20,437 nt of DNA from a virus: IMG/VR virus record IMGVR_UViG_3300029319_000670, positions 1-20,437 of that record. One strand, written 5' to 3'. The translations under genes and the position numbers were made by a program. This document shows positions 1 through 9,205 of this stretch, in pieces. Position 1 is the stretch's first letter, and each line of letters begins with the position of its first letter. The notes below the pieces were generated by a model that made no database searches, was not told the DNA's origin, and was given only the letters and a program-made list of their open reading frames with translations.

Positions 1-2
1 TT

Positions 3-28
3 AGGTGGGGAGCAATCCCCACCTTTTT
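3..28 (+). terminator. Strong rho-independent terminator (T-phi-like position)
   Basis: A perfect 8-bp stem, AGGTGGGG (3-10) with CCCCACCT (17-24), encloses the loop AGCAAT and is followed by a T-run at 24-28. The GC-rich stem stands out in this AT-rich sequence. It lies just before the tail tubular genes, so by T7 synteny it should end the transcript of an upstream gene, probably major capsid, as T-phi does after T7 gene 10. The upstream gene is outside the window. Confidence 0.88.
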
Positions 29-229
29 ATGAAAAATATTAAAGAATTAAAACCTGTACTACACTTTAAAAAAGATAATTATGTGTACAGATATGTATTG
101 GTAGACAGATTCAAACACGGTCCTAAATACCATTATGGATTTGATACCAAAGCAGAACGAACAGAAGAAGAAATTTTTGCTTTAGAAAAAGATAGACAGA
201 TAAGGCGAAAGTATATTATAAGGAAATAA
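29..229 (+). CDS. Small hypothetical protein after the terminator
   Basis: A 66-residue Lys/Arg/Tyr-rich soluble protein that I do not recognise. The frame stays open upstream to a GTG at 5, but that start lies inside the terminator stem, so ATG at 29 is chosen. No free Shine-Dalgarno (SD) sequence precedes it: the five upstream bases are the T-run and the bases before those are in the hairpin. It ends one base before the tail tubular A gene. T7 has no gene between T-phi and gene 11, so this is an extra small gene. It would be translated only from read-through transcripts or from a promoter I cannot see. Confidence 0.6.
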   Translation: MKNIKELKPVLHFKKDNYVYRYVLVDRFKHGPKYHYGFDTKAERTEEEIFALEKDRQIRRKYIIRK

Positions 230-230
230 T

Positions 231-812
231 ATGGCATCAGTAGTAGAAATTTGTAATGGAGCATTAAATCAACTAGGTGCAACAACTATCCTTTCACTTA
301 CAGAAGATTCAAAAAATGCAAGACTTTGCAATCAAAGATTTACACAAGTAAGAGATGCAGTATTCAGATCACATCCTTGGAACTGCTTACAAAAAAGACA
401 AGAACTAGCAGCAGACACTACAGCTCCTGCATGGGGTTTTAAGTTTGCTTATACTCTACCAGCAGATTGTTTAAGATTACTTAGAATACTAGACTATGAT
501 TCAAACTACAAAGTAGAAGGTAGAAAGATATTAAGCAATACTTCTAGTATGAAAATTTTATATGTTGCTAGAATTACAGATCCTAATGAATATGATGAGT
601 CATTAAGAGAAACTTTATCTGCTGCTTTAGGTGCTGATATAGCTTTTGGAGTTACTTCTAATAATCAAACAGCAACTAATATGTACAATTTATTTCAAGA
701 TAAATTAAGAGATGCTAGATTTATAGATGCAACTGAAGGTCAAAACATAGATCAAGACCTAGGTATGTCAGATCAAATAGATGCAGGTACATTTATAAAC
801 TCAAGGTTTTAA
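231..812 (+). CDS. Tail tubular protein A (T7 gp11-like)
   Basis: At 193 residues it is close to T7 gp11 (196). The N-terminal stretch has the family pattern EICNGALNQLG, then NARLCNQRF and the RSHPWNC block near residues 45-52, typical of podovirus gp11 proteins and of P22 gp4-like head-to-tail adaptors. These proteins form the ring below the portal that joins head to tail and is completed by the nozzle protein. The next gene is tail tubular B, the same order as in T7. The ATG at 231 is preceded by AAGGAAA at a workable distance. Family assignment is firm; atomic role is by homology. Confidence 0.88.
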   Translation: MASVVEICNGALNQLGATTILSLTEDSKNARLCNQRFTQVRDAVFRSHPWNCLQKRQELAADTTAPAWGFKFAYTLPADCLRLLRILDYDSNYKVEGRKILSNTSSMKILYVARITDPNEYDESLRETLSAALGADIAFGVTSNNQTATNMYNLFQDKLRDARFIDATEGQNIDQDLGMSDQIDAGTFINSRF

Positions 813-815
813 TAA

Positions 816-3380
816 ATGGCTAGAGTAGCTGTAGAATTAACAAACTTTACAGGTGGTGAACTATCACCAAGATTAGATGGTAGAACTGATCTAACTAAAT
901 ATTCATCAGGTTGCTCGACATTAGAAAATTTAGTTGTCTACCCACATGGCTCAGCAGCTCGTAGACCAGGTTCTACATTTATAGCAGAAGTTGCTGATAG
1001 CGATAATAAAACAAGATTAATCCCTTTTGAATTTTCAACAACACAAACTTATATGCTTGAGTTCTCTAATTTAAAAATGAGAGTGTATAAAGATAAAGGT
1101 GCTGTATTAGAAGGAGACAAAACTATAACAGGAATTACACAAGCTAATCCTGCTGTCGTAACCGCAACTTCACATGGTTATTCAAATGGTGATGAAGTAT
1201 TAATTAGTGGTGTTTCTGGTATGACAGAAGTTAATGGTAAAAGATTTTTAGTTGCAGATAAAACTACCAATACATTTGAACTACAAGATAAAGATGGTGT
1301 AGATATAAACAGCACATCATTCACTGCTTACGCTTCAGGTGGTGTATCTAATAAAGTTTTTGAACTAGCAACACCTTATACTACTGCACAACTTTTTGAT
1401 ATAAAGTTCGCACAATCAGCAGACGTAATGTACATCACACACCCAGAACACGAAGTAGAAAAACTATCTCGTACTGGTCATACATCTTGGACACTAACAG
1501 ATGTAGATTTTACTGATGGTCCTTATTTAGATAATAACATTACAACAACAACATTAAATCCAGGATCACATACTGTAGGAACAGGTGTAGCAGTTGTTGC
1601 TTCTGCTATTACAGGTATCAATTCTAATACAGGATTTCAATCAACAGATGTTGGCAGATTAATTAGATTTAGAGATGGCTACATGAAAGTAACTGCTGTT
1701 ACAGATACTTTAAATATTACAGTAGAAATTATAGAAGATTTAGGATCAGCAACTGCTTCAGCAGATTTTGCTTTAGGTTCTTTTTCTGACACCACAGGTC
1801 ATCCTTCTTGCGTAACCTTTTTTGAACAACGATTAGTATTTGCAGGAACAACTGATCAACCACAAACAGTATTCTTTTCAAAGTCAGGTGATTATGAAAA
1901 CATGAATGAAAACAGAGGTGGTACTGTAGCAGATGATGATGCAATCATTTATACAATAGCATCAAACCAAGTTAATGCGATTCGATTTATGACAGCAACT
2001 AGAACTTTAATTATTGGCACAGCAGGTGGTGAGTTTACTGTATCTGGTGGTGGCACTGATAGTGCTATCACACCAACAAACATATTAATTAAAAAACAAT
2101 CTAACCATGGCTCGGCAAATGTAGATGCTATATCTGTAGGTAATGCAACATTATTTTTACAACGTGCAAAAAGAAAGATAAGAGAACTAGCTTACAACTT
2201 TGATGTTGATGGTTACATTGCACCTGACATGACTATCCTTGCTGAACATATTAGTGAAGGTGGTTTGACACAAATCGCATATCAACAAGAACCAAATCAA
2301 ATTGTTTACGCTACAAGAAATGATGGTGAGTTAGTAGCATTAACTTATCAAAGAGAACAACAAGTAACTGCTTGGCACAGACATATATTTGGTGGTAGAT
2401 TTGGTAATGCAACAATAACAGTAACTGATTTTGCAAACATAGCAGATGGTACAAGAATAGTTTTAACAAAAGCAGATGGCACAACTACAACCTTTACGTC
2501 TGCCACATCTGCTACAAGTGGTAAGTTTCACACAACATCTAGTAACAATCAAACAGCTACAAACTTAAAAACATTAATAGATGCTGACTCTGATTTTACA
2601 GCAACAGTTAGTAGTAACGTAGTTACCATTAAAGAAACATCTCCATTGTCTACAGGATTTTTAACTATTACATCTTTAGATGATGCTACTAGATTAGCAA
2701 AAACTGATGAGGGTAAAGCAGTATGTGAAAGTGTTGCGGTAATCCCAACAGACGATACAGAGTATGAAGTTTATGTAATTATTAAAAGAACAATCAATGG
2801 TTCTACTAGAAGATTTGTAGAAGTTTTAAATGTATTTGATTTTGATCAAACAGATAATACATCATTTAATTTTTTAGATAGTGCATTAAGTTATAGTGGT
2901 AGTGCTGTAAGCACCATATCAGGATTAGATCATCTTGAAGGACAAACTGTTTCTATATTAGCAGATGGTGCAACGCACCCAGATAAAACTGTAAGCTCTG
3001 GTAGTATAACTTTAGATCGTTCATCAAGAAATGTTAAAGTTGGTTTAGCTTATAGATCATTGTTACAAACTATGAGATTAAATGCTGGTTCACAGAATGG
3101 AACATCACAAGGTAAGACTAAAAGAATATATGATATTACTGTTAGAATGTTTGAAACAATAGGTGTTGAAGTTGGACCAAACTTAAATGACATGGAAAGA
3201 ATACCATTTAGAAGTTCTGCTGATTTAATGGATGAAGGTATACCACCATTTACAGGAGATAAAGAGGTAGAGTTTAGAGGAAACTATGAAACAGATGGTT
3301 TTATCTTTGTTAGACAAACACAACCTTTACCTTTTACAATTTTATCGTTATACCCAAGATTAACTACTAATGATGGATAA
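816..3380 (+). CDS. Tail tubular protein B / nozzle (T7 gp12-like)
   Basis: An 854-residue protein, a little longer than T7 gp12 (794). The N-terminal block, with NFTGGELSPRLDGRTD and then PHGSAARRPG, is the signature of the marine and proteobacterial podovirus tail tubular B / stabilisation protein family, which forms the tail nozzle that closes the DNA channel. Residues about 106-177 look like a ubiquitin-E1 FCCH-type beta module (HGYSNGDEVLISGVSGM, then NTFELQD), common in such phage proteins. Residues about 530-634 look like an extra inserted beta domain (TITVTDF to TRLAKTDEG) between the WHRHIFGG and VCESVAVIP family blocks. It starts three bases after the gp11-like gene, and its last 11 bases overlap the next gene. 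Confidence 0.85.
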   Translation: MARVAVELTNFTGGELSPRLDGRTDLTKYSSGCSTLENLVVYPHGSAARRPGSTFIAEVADSDNKTRLIPFEFSTTQTYMLEFSNLKMRVYKDKGAVLEGDKTITGITQANPAVVTATSHGYSNGDEVLISGVSGMTEVNGKRFLVADKTTNTFELQDKDGVDINSTSFTAYASGGVSNKVFELATPYTTAQLFDIKFAQSADVMYITHPEHEVEKLSRTGHTSWTLTDVDFTDGPYLDNNITTTTLNPGSHTVGTGVAVVASAITGINSNTGFQSTDVGRLIRFRDGYMKVTAVTDTLNITVEIIEDLGSATASADFALGSFSDTTGHPSCVTFFEQRLVFAGTTDQPQTVFFSKSGDYENMNENRGGTVADDDAIIYTIASNQVNAIRFMTATRTLIIGTAGGEFTVSGGGTDSAITPTNILIKKQSNHGSANVDAISVGNATLFLQRAKRKIRELAYNFDVDGYIAPDMTILAEHISEGGLTQIAYQQEPNQIVYATRNDGELVALTYQREQQVTAWHRHIFGGRFGNATITVTDFANIADGTRIVLTKADGTTTTFTSATSATSGKFHTTSSNNQTATNLKTLIDADSDFTATVSSNVVTIKETSPLSTGFLTITSLDDATRLAKTDEGKAVCESVAVIPTDDTEYEVYVIIKRTINGSTRRFVEVLNVFDFDQTDNTSFNFLDSALSYSGSAVSTISGLDHLEGQTVSILADGATHPDKTVSSGSITLDRSSRNVKVGLAYRSLLQTMRLNAGSQNGTSQGKTKRIYDITVRMFETIGVEVGPNLNDMERIPFRSSADLMDEGIPPFTGDKEVEFRGNYETDGFIFVRQTQPLPFTILSLYPRLTTNDG

Positions 3381-3825
3381 TATGTTATATATAGTACCTT
3401 ATACTGCTGAACATGGAAAATTTATTCTATCATGTCAAATGAATCACGCACTTATGGATAAGGATGCTAGATTTGAAGGTGATGCTATGAACCTTGTGCA
3501 AGACCACCTTTCTTTTACAGGCATGGTTGGTAAGAAACCAATTTTCGCTGCTGGTATGAAAATGATTTGGGGTCAGGTCGCAGAAGGTTGGGTGATTGCA
3601 ACACAAGATGTTTGGGATCATCCATTGTCAGTTGCTAAAGCAATCAAGAAAGATTTTGCTAGAGTTGCAAGAAAGTATAATATTAAAAGAGTTCAAACTG
3701 CTGTAAGGTCAGATTTTGATAAAGGTATAAGATTTGCAGAATGGTTAGGATTAGAAAACGAGGGATTAATGAAACACTATGGTTTTGATGGTTCAGACCA
3801 ATATAGATTTGCGAGGATATTTTAA
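3370..3825 (+). CDS. GNAT-like protein in the T7 gp13 position
   Basis: A 151-residue protein (147 if ATG 3382 is used). The C-terminal pattern, IRFAEWLGLENEGLMKHYG followed by DQYRFARIF, resembles the last strands and helix of GNAT acetyltransferases. T7 has internal virion protein gp13 between gp12 and gp14, and related marine phages carry proteins of this type there. A structural or assembly role is therefore as likely as acetyl transfer. The GNAT acetyl-CoA loop (Q/R-x-x-G-x-G/A) is not evident, so activity is doubtful. Possible starts are ATG 3370, 3373 and 3382; the first two overlap the gp12-like gene and suggest coupling. Confidence 0.7.
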   Translation: MMDNMLYIVPYTAEHGKFILSCQMNHALMDKDARFEGDAMNLVQDHLSFTGMVGKKPIFAAGMKMIWGQVAEGWVIATQDVWDHPLSVAKAIKKDFARVARKYNIKRVQTAVRSDFDKGIRFAEWLGLENEGLMKHYGFDGSDQYRFARIF

Positions 3826-4283
3826 TGGGATTTTTAGCACCAGCAGCACCTTTTATTTCAGCAGCTACATCAATAGCAGCAGCTCAACAAGCAAGTGCTG
3901 TTGGTAGATATAATCAAGCTATACAAAATCGTAATGCACAAATAGCAGAACAAGAAGCTCAACAACAAGAAAAACAAAAAGAATTTGATATTGCTAGATT
4001 TGATCAACAGTTTGCAAGACTTCAAGGTCAAACAAGAACAAATGTATTGTTTTCTGGTGCAGAATTATCTGGATCAGGTTTAAGAATATTAAGACAAAAT
4101 GCTGAACAAGCTGAAATAGAAAAAGATATTTTAGATTATAATTCTAAAGTTAAACAATCTCAAAAATTAGAAGAAGCAAATTTTGCTCGTATGCAAGGTA
4201 CTCTTGCAAAAAGACAAGCAGGATTACAAGCACTTGGTTATTATAGTAAAGCTGGAACAAGTTTATTAGGAGCATTTGGATAA
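3825..4283 (+). CDS. Internal virion protein (T7 gp14-like)
   Basis: A 152-residue protein; T7 gp14 is 196. It has a small hydrophobic, Ala-rich N-terminus (FLAPAAPFISAATSIAAAQQ), a Gln/Glu/Lys-rich central helix, a GAELSGSGLRILRQNAEQAE block and a hydrophobic end. This pattern is typical of gp14-like internal core proteins, which leave the head first and form the outer-membrane part of the DNA ejection channel. The start overlaps the previous stop by one base (TAATG), so translation is probably coupled. Position between the gp13-slot and gp15/gp16-type genes supports the call. Confidence 0.8.
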   Translation: MGFLAPAAPFISAATSIAAAQQASAVGRYNQAIQNRNAQIAEQEAQQQEKQKEFDIARFDQQFARLQGQTRTNVLFSGAELSGSGLRILRQNAEQAEIEKDILDYNSKVKQSQKLEEANFARMQGTLAKRQAGLQALGYYSKAGTSLLGAFG

Positions 4284-4285
4284 CT

Positions 4286-5692
4286 ATGCCTAAGATACCT
4301 ACATTTACAGCAACAGGAAGACCCACAGCAGATGCACCAGGAGTTAGAACTGGTATTCAAGTTTCACCAACTGCTACTATTGGTGCTGCATTACTACCTG
4401 CTGCTGAAGTTATTAGTAACTATTCTATAAAAAAAAGAAATAATGAAGAAAAATTAGTTGCTGATAAAATAATTTTAGAATTAGATTCTGAGTCTGATAA
4501 AATTATACAATCACAAAAACAAAATATTGTCGAAGAAGATGCTATTAATAATTATAAAAATACATTTACACCTTTAGTAAATCAAAAATTATCTACCATA
4601 AAAAATAGAAGAGTTAAAAATTTAGTTGAAAGAGGTATAGATTTACAAAATTCAACAAGTATTTATCAATTAAAAAAAAATAGTTTTGAAGCATATCAAG
4701 GTGATAGTTTAGTAAATGTAAATAATAAAATTACTTCTAATATTGGAAAGTATGCAACTTCAGACAATCCAATAATGAAAGTAAAATATAAAACAATTAC
4801 TAAAGAAATAATTAAAGATTATGTTGAAGAATTTAATTTACCTAAAAATGTATTAGATCAAAAATTAGAAGCTGCTGATAGAGATTTTTTATTATCAGAC
4901 ATAAATCAATTTGCAGGTCAAGTAAATGGTGCTGAACAAATTAATGATTTAGATATTAGTTTAAAAGGAACTAATTTTTTAAATGATGAAGATTTTGGTG
5001 CAGGTGTTTACTCTGCTTACAATAATAAAATATCTGAACTAACAGTAAAAGGTAATCCAAATTCTGATTATGATAGAGCTTTAGAATTAGTAGATGAATT
5101 AAAAAATTTTAAAAGATCAAATGGTTATAGAGTTGATACAGGAAAATTATCTATACAAATATCTAATTTAGAACAAAAAGTATTAACTGAAAAAATATCA
5201 CATGATAGTTTAATTAGAAAACAAGGAGACAATAGATTATTTTATGGGTATGCAGAAAGTTTAAAAAAAGATTTATCTCAAAGTATAGCTGACCCTTATA
5301 GTGATCCTTCACTTGCTGACAGATTAGCTGCAACAGAGATAGAACAAGAATATGATAAAAGAATTAATAATTATGTTGTTTCAAATCCAGATGCAACTTT
5401 AGAAGAAAAAAGAGCTTATGCTAGATCAGTTACTTTTGTTTTAGCAAATAAATATGAAGATAATAAAATTTTAAAACAATCTGAATTTAATTTACAATTA
5501 TCTGCTACAGATTTAACAGATCAGTATAATACAACTATAAATGATATGAAAAAACTTGCTGATGGTACACTAGATCAAGATACAATAGAATCTTATGAAA
5601 GTTTAGCAAGAGCCAATGGTTATCAAGATATTCAATCTTTTATGAATGATTATATACCAATATTAGAATCTCAACTTTCAAGATCAAGATAA
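4286..5692 (+). CDS. Internal virion protein (T7 gp15-like)
   Basis: A 468-residue, mostly helical, charged protein rich in Lys, Asn, Asp and Glu, with long stretches suited to coiled coil and no membrane helix or Cys-based motif. T7 gp15 is 747 residues, so this is a short version. It is assigned from its place between the gp14-like and gp16-like genes and its overall character, since gp15 proteins diverge fast. In T7 gp15 forms the periplasmic tunnel for genome ejection. It starts two bases after the gp14-like stop and ends in a TAATG overlap with the next gene. Confidence 0.68.
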   Translation: MPKIPTFTATGRPTADAPGVRTGIQVSPTATIGAALLPAAEVISNYSIKKRNNEEKLVADKIILELDSESDKIIQSQKQNIVEEDAINNYKNTFTPLVNQKLSTIKNRRVKNLVERGIDLQNSTSIYQLKKNSFEAYQGDSLVNVNNKITSNIGKYATSDNPIMKVKYKTITKEIIKDYVEEFNLPKNVLDQKLEAADRDFLLSDINQFAGQVNGAEQINDLDISLKGTNFLNDEDFGAGVYSAYNNKISELTVKGNPNSDYDRALELVDELKNFKRSNGYRVDTGKLSIQISNLEQKVLTEKISHDSLIRKQGDNRLFYGYAESLKKDLSQSIADPYSDPSLADRLAATEIEQEYDKRINNYVVSNPDATLEEKRAYARSVTFVLANKYEDNKILKQSEFNLQLSATDLTDQYNTTINDMKKLADGTLDQDTIESYESLARANGYQDIQSFMNDYIPILESQLSRSR

Positions 5693-8600
5693 TGGCTACA
5701 GAATTTTCTCCAGAAGTTTTAAATTCATTAGAAAAATTTAATCAAGAAACTGTTAAGATAGAACCAGTTAATTCAGGTCTAGTAAAAAATCCAGATCAAG
5801 AAGATGCAAATTATTGGAATATTGCAAGAGATATGGCTTTATCTGCACCACAAGGTGTTTTTAATGCCATAGAAGAACAAGGAGATTTTTTAGATGAAAA
5901 TATAATTTCATTGGGTGGACTTGAGTTTGGAGATCAAGATGGTAAACTTACGTTCAAAGATTTTATACCAACATTTGTTCCGCCTTCAAAATGGAAAACA
6001 GAAGAGTATTCAAAAAAAAGACAACTACCAACTTTTCACAAACCAGAAACTTTAGCAGGAAATATGACAGAAGGAATATCAAGATTTCTTACTGGTTATG
6101 CAGGACCAGCTAAATTTTTAAAAGGTGCAGGTTTAGGAGGCACAGCAATAAGAAGAACAGGTAGAGCATTGATTGGTGGTGCAGTTGCTGATCTTACTGT
6201 ATTTGATCCTAACGAAGGTAGACTATCAGATATGTTAGTTGAGTTTGATTCACCTGTATTAAATAATGCTGTTACTCAATATCTTGCAACAGATAAAGAA
6301 GATGGTGAAATGGAAGGTAGATTAAAAAATGTATTAGAAGGAATGGCACTTGGTGGAGTTGCTGAATCTATATTTTATGGAATTAAAGGTTTTAAACAAA
6401 TGAAAAAAACAAAAGATTTAGAAAAAAGAGCAGTTTTACAAAAAAAAACAGACTTAGTTATTAAAGATGCACAAAAAGGAAAAAAAACAAAAAGATTAAG
6501 AAAACTTGCTTTAGAAAATAATGATGCAATAGATACAAAAGAAGCATTAAAAGTAATTACAAAATCAAAAGAAACTGCAAAAAAAGATGCAGAACTTTGG
6601 ATAAAAAAAATATTAAATACCAAATCACTTACAAGTGGTGAGCAAGTATTAAGAACAATAGACAATGTTGTTGATAATGGATTTGATGATATTACAAAAG
6701 AATTTTTAGAAAATGATAAATTAGCAAATGAAGTTGCATTAGAACTTGCAGAGATTGCAGGTAGAGATCAAAAAGAAGTATTAAAAGCAATCACAAAAGA
6801 AGGTGTAAGATCAAAAGATGGAACAGTTAGGATGCTTACCAATAAAATGTTTTTACAGCAACTTGGTCAAGATTTTATAGATGTGTCAAAAAAATATTTA
6901 GACGAGTTTGGAGAAAACGTAGATAATTGGTCTAAACAATCTAAAGAAGAAATAGCACTGAGAGGTAAAGTTATTCAAGAAGTTACTTATGCTTTAAAAG
7001 AACAAATAAGAAATGCAGCAAGAATAACACAAGCTGGTAATATAAAAGTTACAAGATCAGGTGGTAAAATTTTAGAAGTAGAAGATATTGCTAAAAACAT
7101 AAAAAACTTTAATGCCAATCCTGCTGTACTTGCTAAAAAAATAAAAGACATGAAACCTAAAGATGCTGTAGATGTAATATCAAAAACAAGATCACAAAAA
7201 GGTATTGAAGTATTTAACTCATTGTATATTAACTCTTTGTTATCTGGAACTTATACTCATGCAGTAAACTTTCTTTCAAACTCATACGAACTATTATTAA
7301 AACCAGCAGAACAAATTGCAGGAGGTATTGTTACAGCAAATATGCGATCCATAAGAACTGGAGCTTCTCAATATTTTGGAATGATGTTCACCATAGGTGA
7401 TACATTTAATGCTGTTAGAATTGCTTTTAAACAAGGTGATGCAATTCTTGACCCTCTTGCTAGAACTCAAGATAATTTAAGAATAATAAATGGCAAAGCT
7501 GTAAGACCTATTAGTGGTTCTAATCTTGGATTCGATGGTAGAGCTGGTACTTGGATAGATCGTCTTGGTATAATAGCAGAGCTACCAACAAGACTATTAA
7601 TGAGTTCTGATGAATTATTCAAACAATTAAATTATAGAGGTAGATTGTATGCCAACGCAGTAGATAATACTTTAGAATTAGGTTTAGATATTTCATCTAA
7701 AGAAGGTAGAGCAAATATAGACAGAATTTTTAAAGAAGGTTTTGATAAAAATGGAATGGCTAATGTAAAAGACAATCCAATAGCTGCTGAATCTTTGCAA
7801 CAAGCAAGAGTAGCAACATTTACAAATAGTTTAGAAGATGGAAGATTATTGAACATTGGTGGATCTTGGCAGAAATTTTTAAGAAATAGTCCTTATTTAA
7901 GATTTCTTACACCTTTTATAAGAACACCTACAAATCTTTGGAGACAATTTGAAACTCGTATTCCTGTTTATGGTTCATTTACAAAACCAATGAAAGATTT
8001 ATGGAGAACAGGAGATAGAAGAGCAAGAGCAGAGGTTTTAGGTAGACAAGTATTTGGAATATCTGCTGCTTTGTATGCTTGGCATTTAACTCAAGCATCA
8101 GTTAAAGATAAAAATGGAAATATATATCCTAAGATAACAGGTAATGGACCAAAAGATTTTAATATTAAAAAAACATGGATGAATAATGGATGGCAACCTT
8201 ATTCTATTGCAAGAGAAAATAAAGATGGCACAATAACTTATTTACAATACAATAGAATGGACCCTCGTTTTTATTTATTCGGTATTGCAGCAGATATGAG
8301 TGAAAATAGTAATAGTATTAATGATGAAGATAAAGAAAATATGTTTGCAGTTATAGGTTTATCAGCAATGAGATCAGCTATTAATAAATCTTATGTAAGA
8401 GGATTAGCAGATACTTTTGAACTTATGCAGAGAACAACACCTCAAAAATTAGAAAAGTATGTTGGTAGACAATTTGCAAATGCAATTCCTTATCAAGCAT
8501 TAATAGGTCAAGGTATTCCAGGTATAACAGAATATGATACTGATATGTTAGAAGCTAGAGGATTTGTTGATGAATTAATTAAAAAAACACCATTGATAAC

Positions 8601-9183
8601 TAAAACAGATTATTTAGAACCAAGAAGAGATATATTAACTGGTGAACCTATTGTTAGAAATCCTAACTCTATTTATTTTAATCCTGAAGGTGGAATATCT
8701 TTTTTAAGTTTTACTCAAGGACCTATTTTAGTGGGTAAAAAATCTCAGTTAAAAGATGATCCTGTAACATTAGAAATAGCAAGATTAAAAGTAGGTTTAT
8801 CTGAACCAAGAAAAATTATAGATAATATAGAATTATTAGATTATAAAATTGATGGTCAATCTGCTTACGATTATTGGACAGAAAGAGTTGGAAAAACCAA
8901 AGTTAGAGGGTTGACTTTGAAAGAAAAATTAGAGAGAACATTTGAATCTTTATCTTATAAAAGACAACAAGATGGTAATTTAGACTTTGATGGTAATAAA
9001 AAAAGAATTATACAAAGGATATTTGAGGTTCATAAGAAACAAGCATTTGGTGATGTTCTTGAAAAGTATAAAAAATTAGAGGAAGATTTACTAAATGCAA
9101 AGAAAGAAAAGTATGGATTTCTGCAACCAATGAGACTAGGAGATGTCAAAGAGCAACCAAAAGAGTTGTTGCCTAGACAATAA
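5692..9183 (+). CDS. Large internal virion / DNA ejection protein (T7 gp16-like)
   Basis: At 1163 residues this is the largest gene in the window; T7 gp16 is 1318. Position and size fit the protein that spans the inner membrane and draws DNA into the cell. The centre and C-terminal half show blocks I associate with marine phage internal core proteins: NSLLSGTYTHAVNFLSNS near residues 510-528, FLTPFIRTPTNLWRQFETR near 735-755 and the hydrophobic VFGISAALYAWHLTQ near 787. I see no lytic transglycosylase (SLT) motif at the N-terminus, unlike T7 gp16. It is coupled to the gp15-like gene by TAATG and followed by a 22-base gap before the fibre gene. Confidence 0.78.
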   Translation: MATEFSPEVLNSLEKFNQETVKIEPVNSGLVKNPDQEDANYWNIARDMALSAPQGVFNAIEEQGDFLDENIISLGGLEFGDQDGKLTFKDFIPTFVPPSKWKTEEYSKKRQLPTFHKPETLAGNMTEGISRFLTGYAGPAKFLKGAGLGGTAIRRTGRALIGGAVADLTVFDPNEGRLSDMLVEFDSPVLNNAVTQYLATDKEDGEMEGRLKNVLEGMALGGVAESIFYGIKGFKQMKKTKDLEKRAVLQKKTDLVIKDAQKGKKTKRLRKLALENNDAIDTKEALKVITKSKETAKKDAELWIKKILNTKSLTSGEQVLRTIDNVVDNGFDDITKEFLENDKLANEVALELAEIAGRDQKEVLKAITKEGVRSKDGTVRMLTNKMFLQQLGQDFIDVSKKYLDEFGENVDNWSKQSKEEIALRGKVIQEVTYALKEQIRNAARITQAGNIKVTRSGGKILEVEDIAKNIKNFNANPAVLAKKIKDMKPKDAVDVISKTRSQKGIEVFNSLYINSLLSGTYTHAVNFLSNSYELLLKPAEQIAGGIVTANMRSIRTGASQYFGMMFTIGDTFNAVRIAFKQGDAILDPLARTQDNLRIINGKAVRPISGSNLGFDGRAGTWIDRLGIIAELPTRLLMSSDELFKQLNYRGRLYANAVDNTLELGLDISSKEGRANIDRIFKEGFDKNGMANVKDNPIAAESLQQARVATFTNSLEDGRLLNIGGSWQKFLRNSPYLRFLTPFIRTPTNLWRQFETRIPVYGSFTKPMKDLWRTGDRRARAEVLGRQVFGISAALYAWHLTQASVKDKNGNIYPKITGNGPKDFNIKKTWMNNGWQPYSIARENKDGTITYLQYNRMDPRFYLFGIAADMSENSNSINDEDKENMFAVIGLSAMRSAINKSYVRGLADTFELMQRTTPQKLEKYVGRQFANAIPYQALIGQGIPGITEYDTDMLEARGFVDELIKKTPLITKTDYLEPRRDILTGEPIVRNPNSIYFNPEGGISFLSFTQGPILVGKKSQLKDDPVTLEIARLKVGLSEPRKIIDNIELLDYKIDGQSAYDYWTERVGKTKVRGLTLKEKLERTFESLSYKRQQDGNLDFDGNKKRIIQRIFEVHKKQAFGDVLEKYKKLEEDLLNAKKEKYGFLQPMRLGDVKEQPKELLPRQ

Positions 9184-9205
9184 AATAATTATATAGAAGG
9201 ATAAT

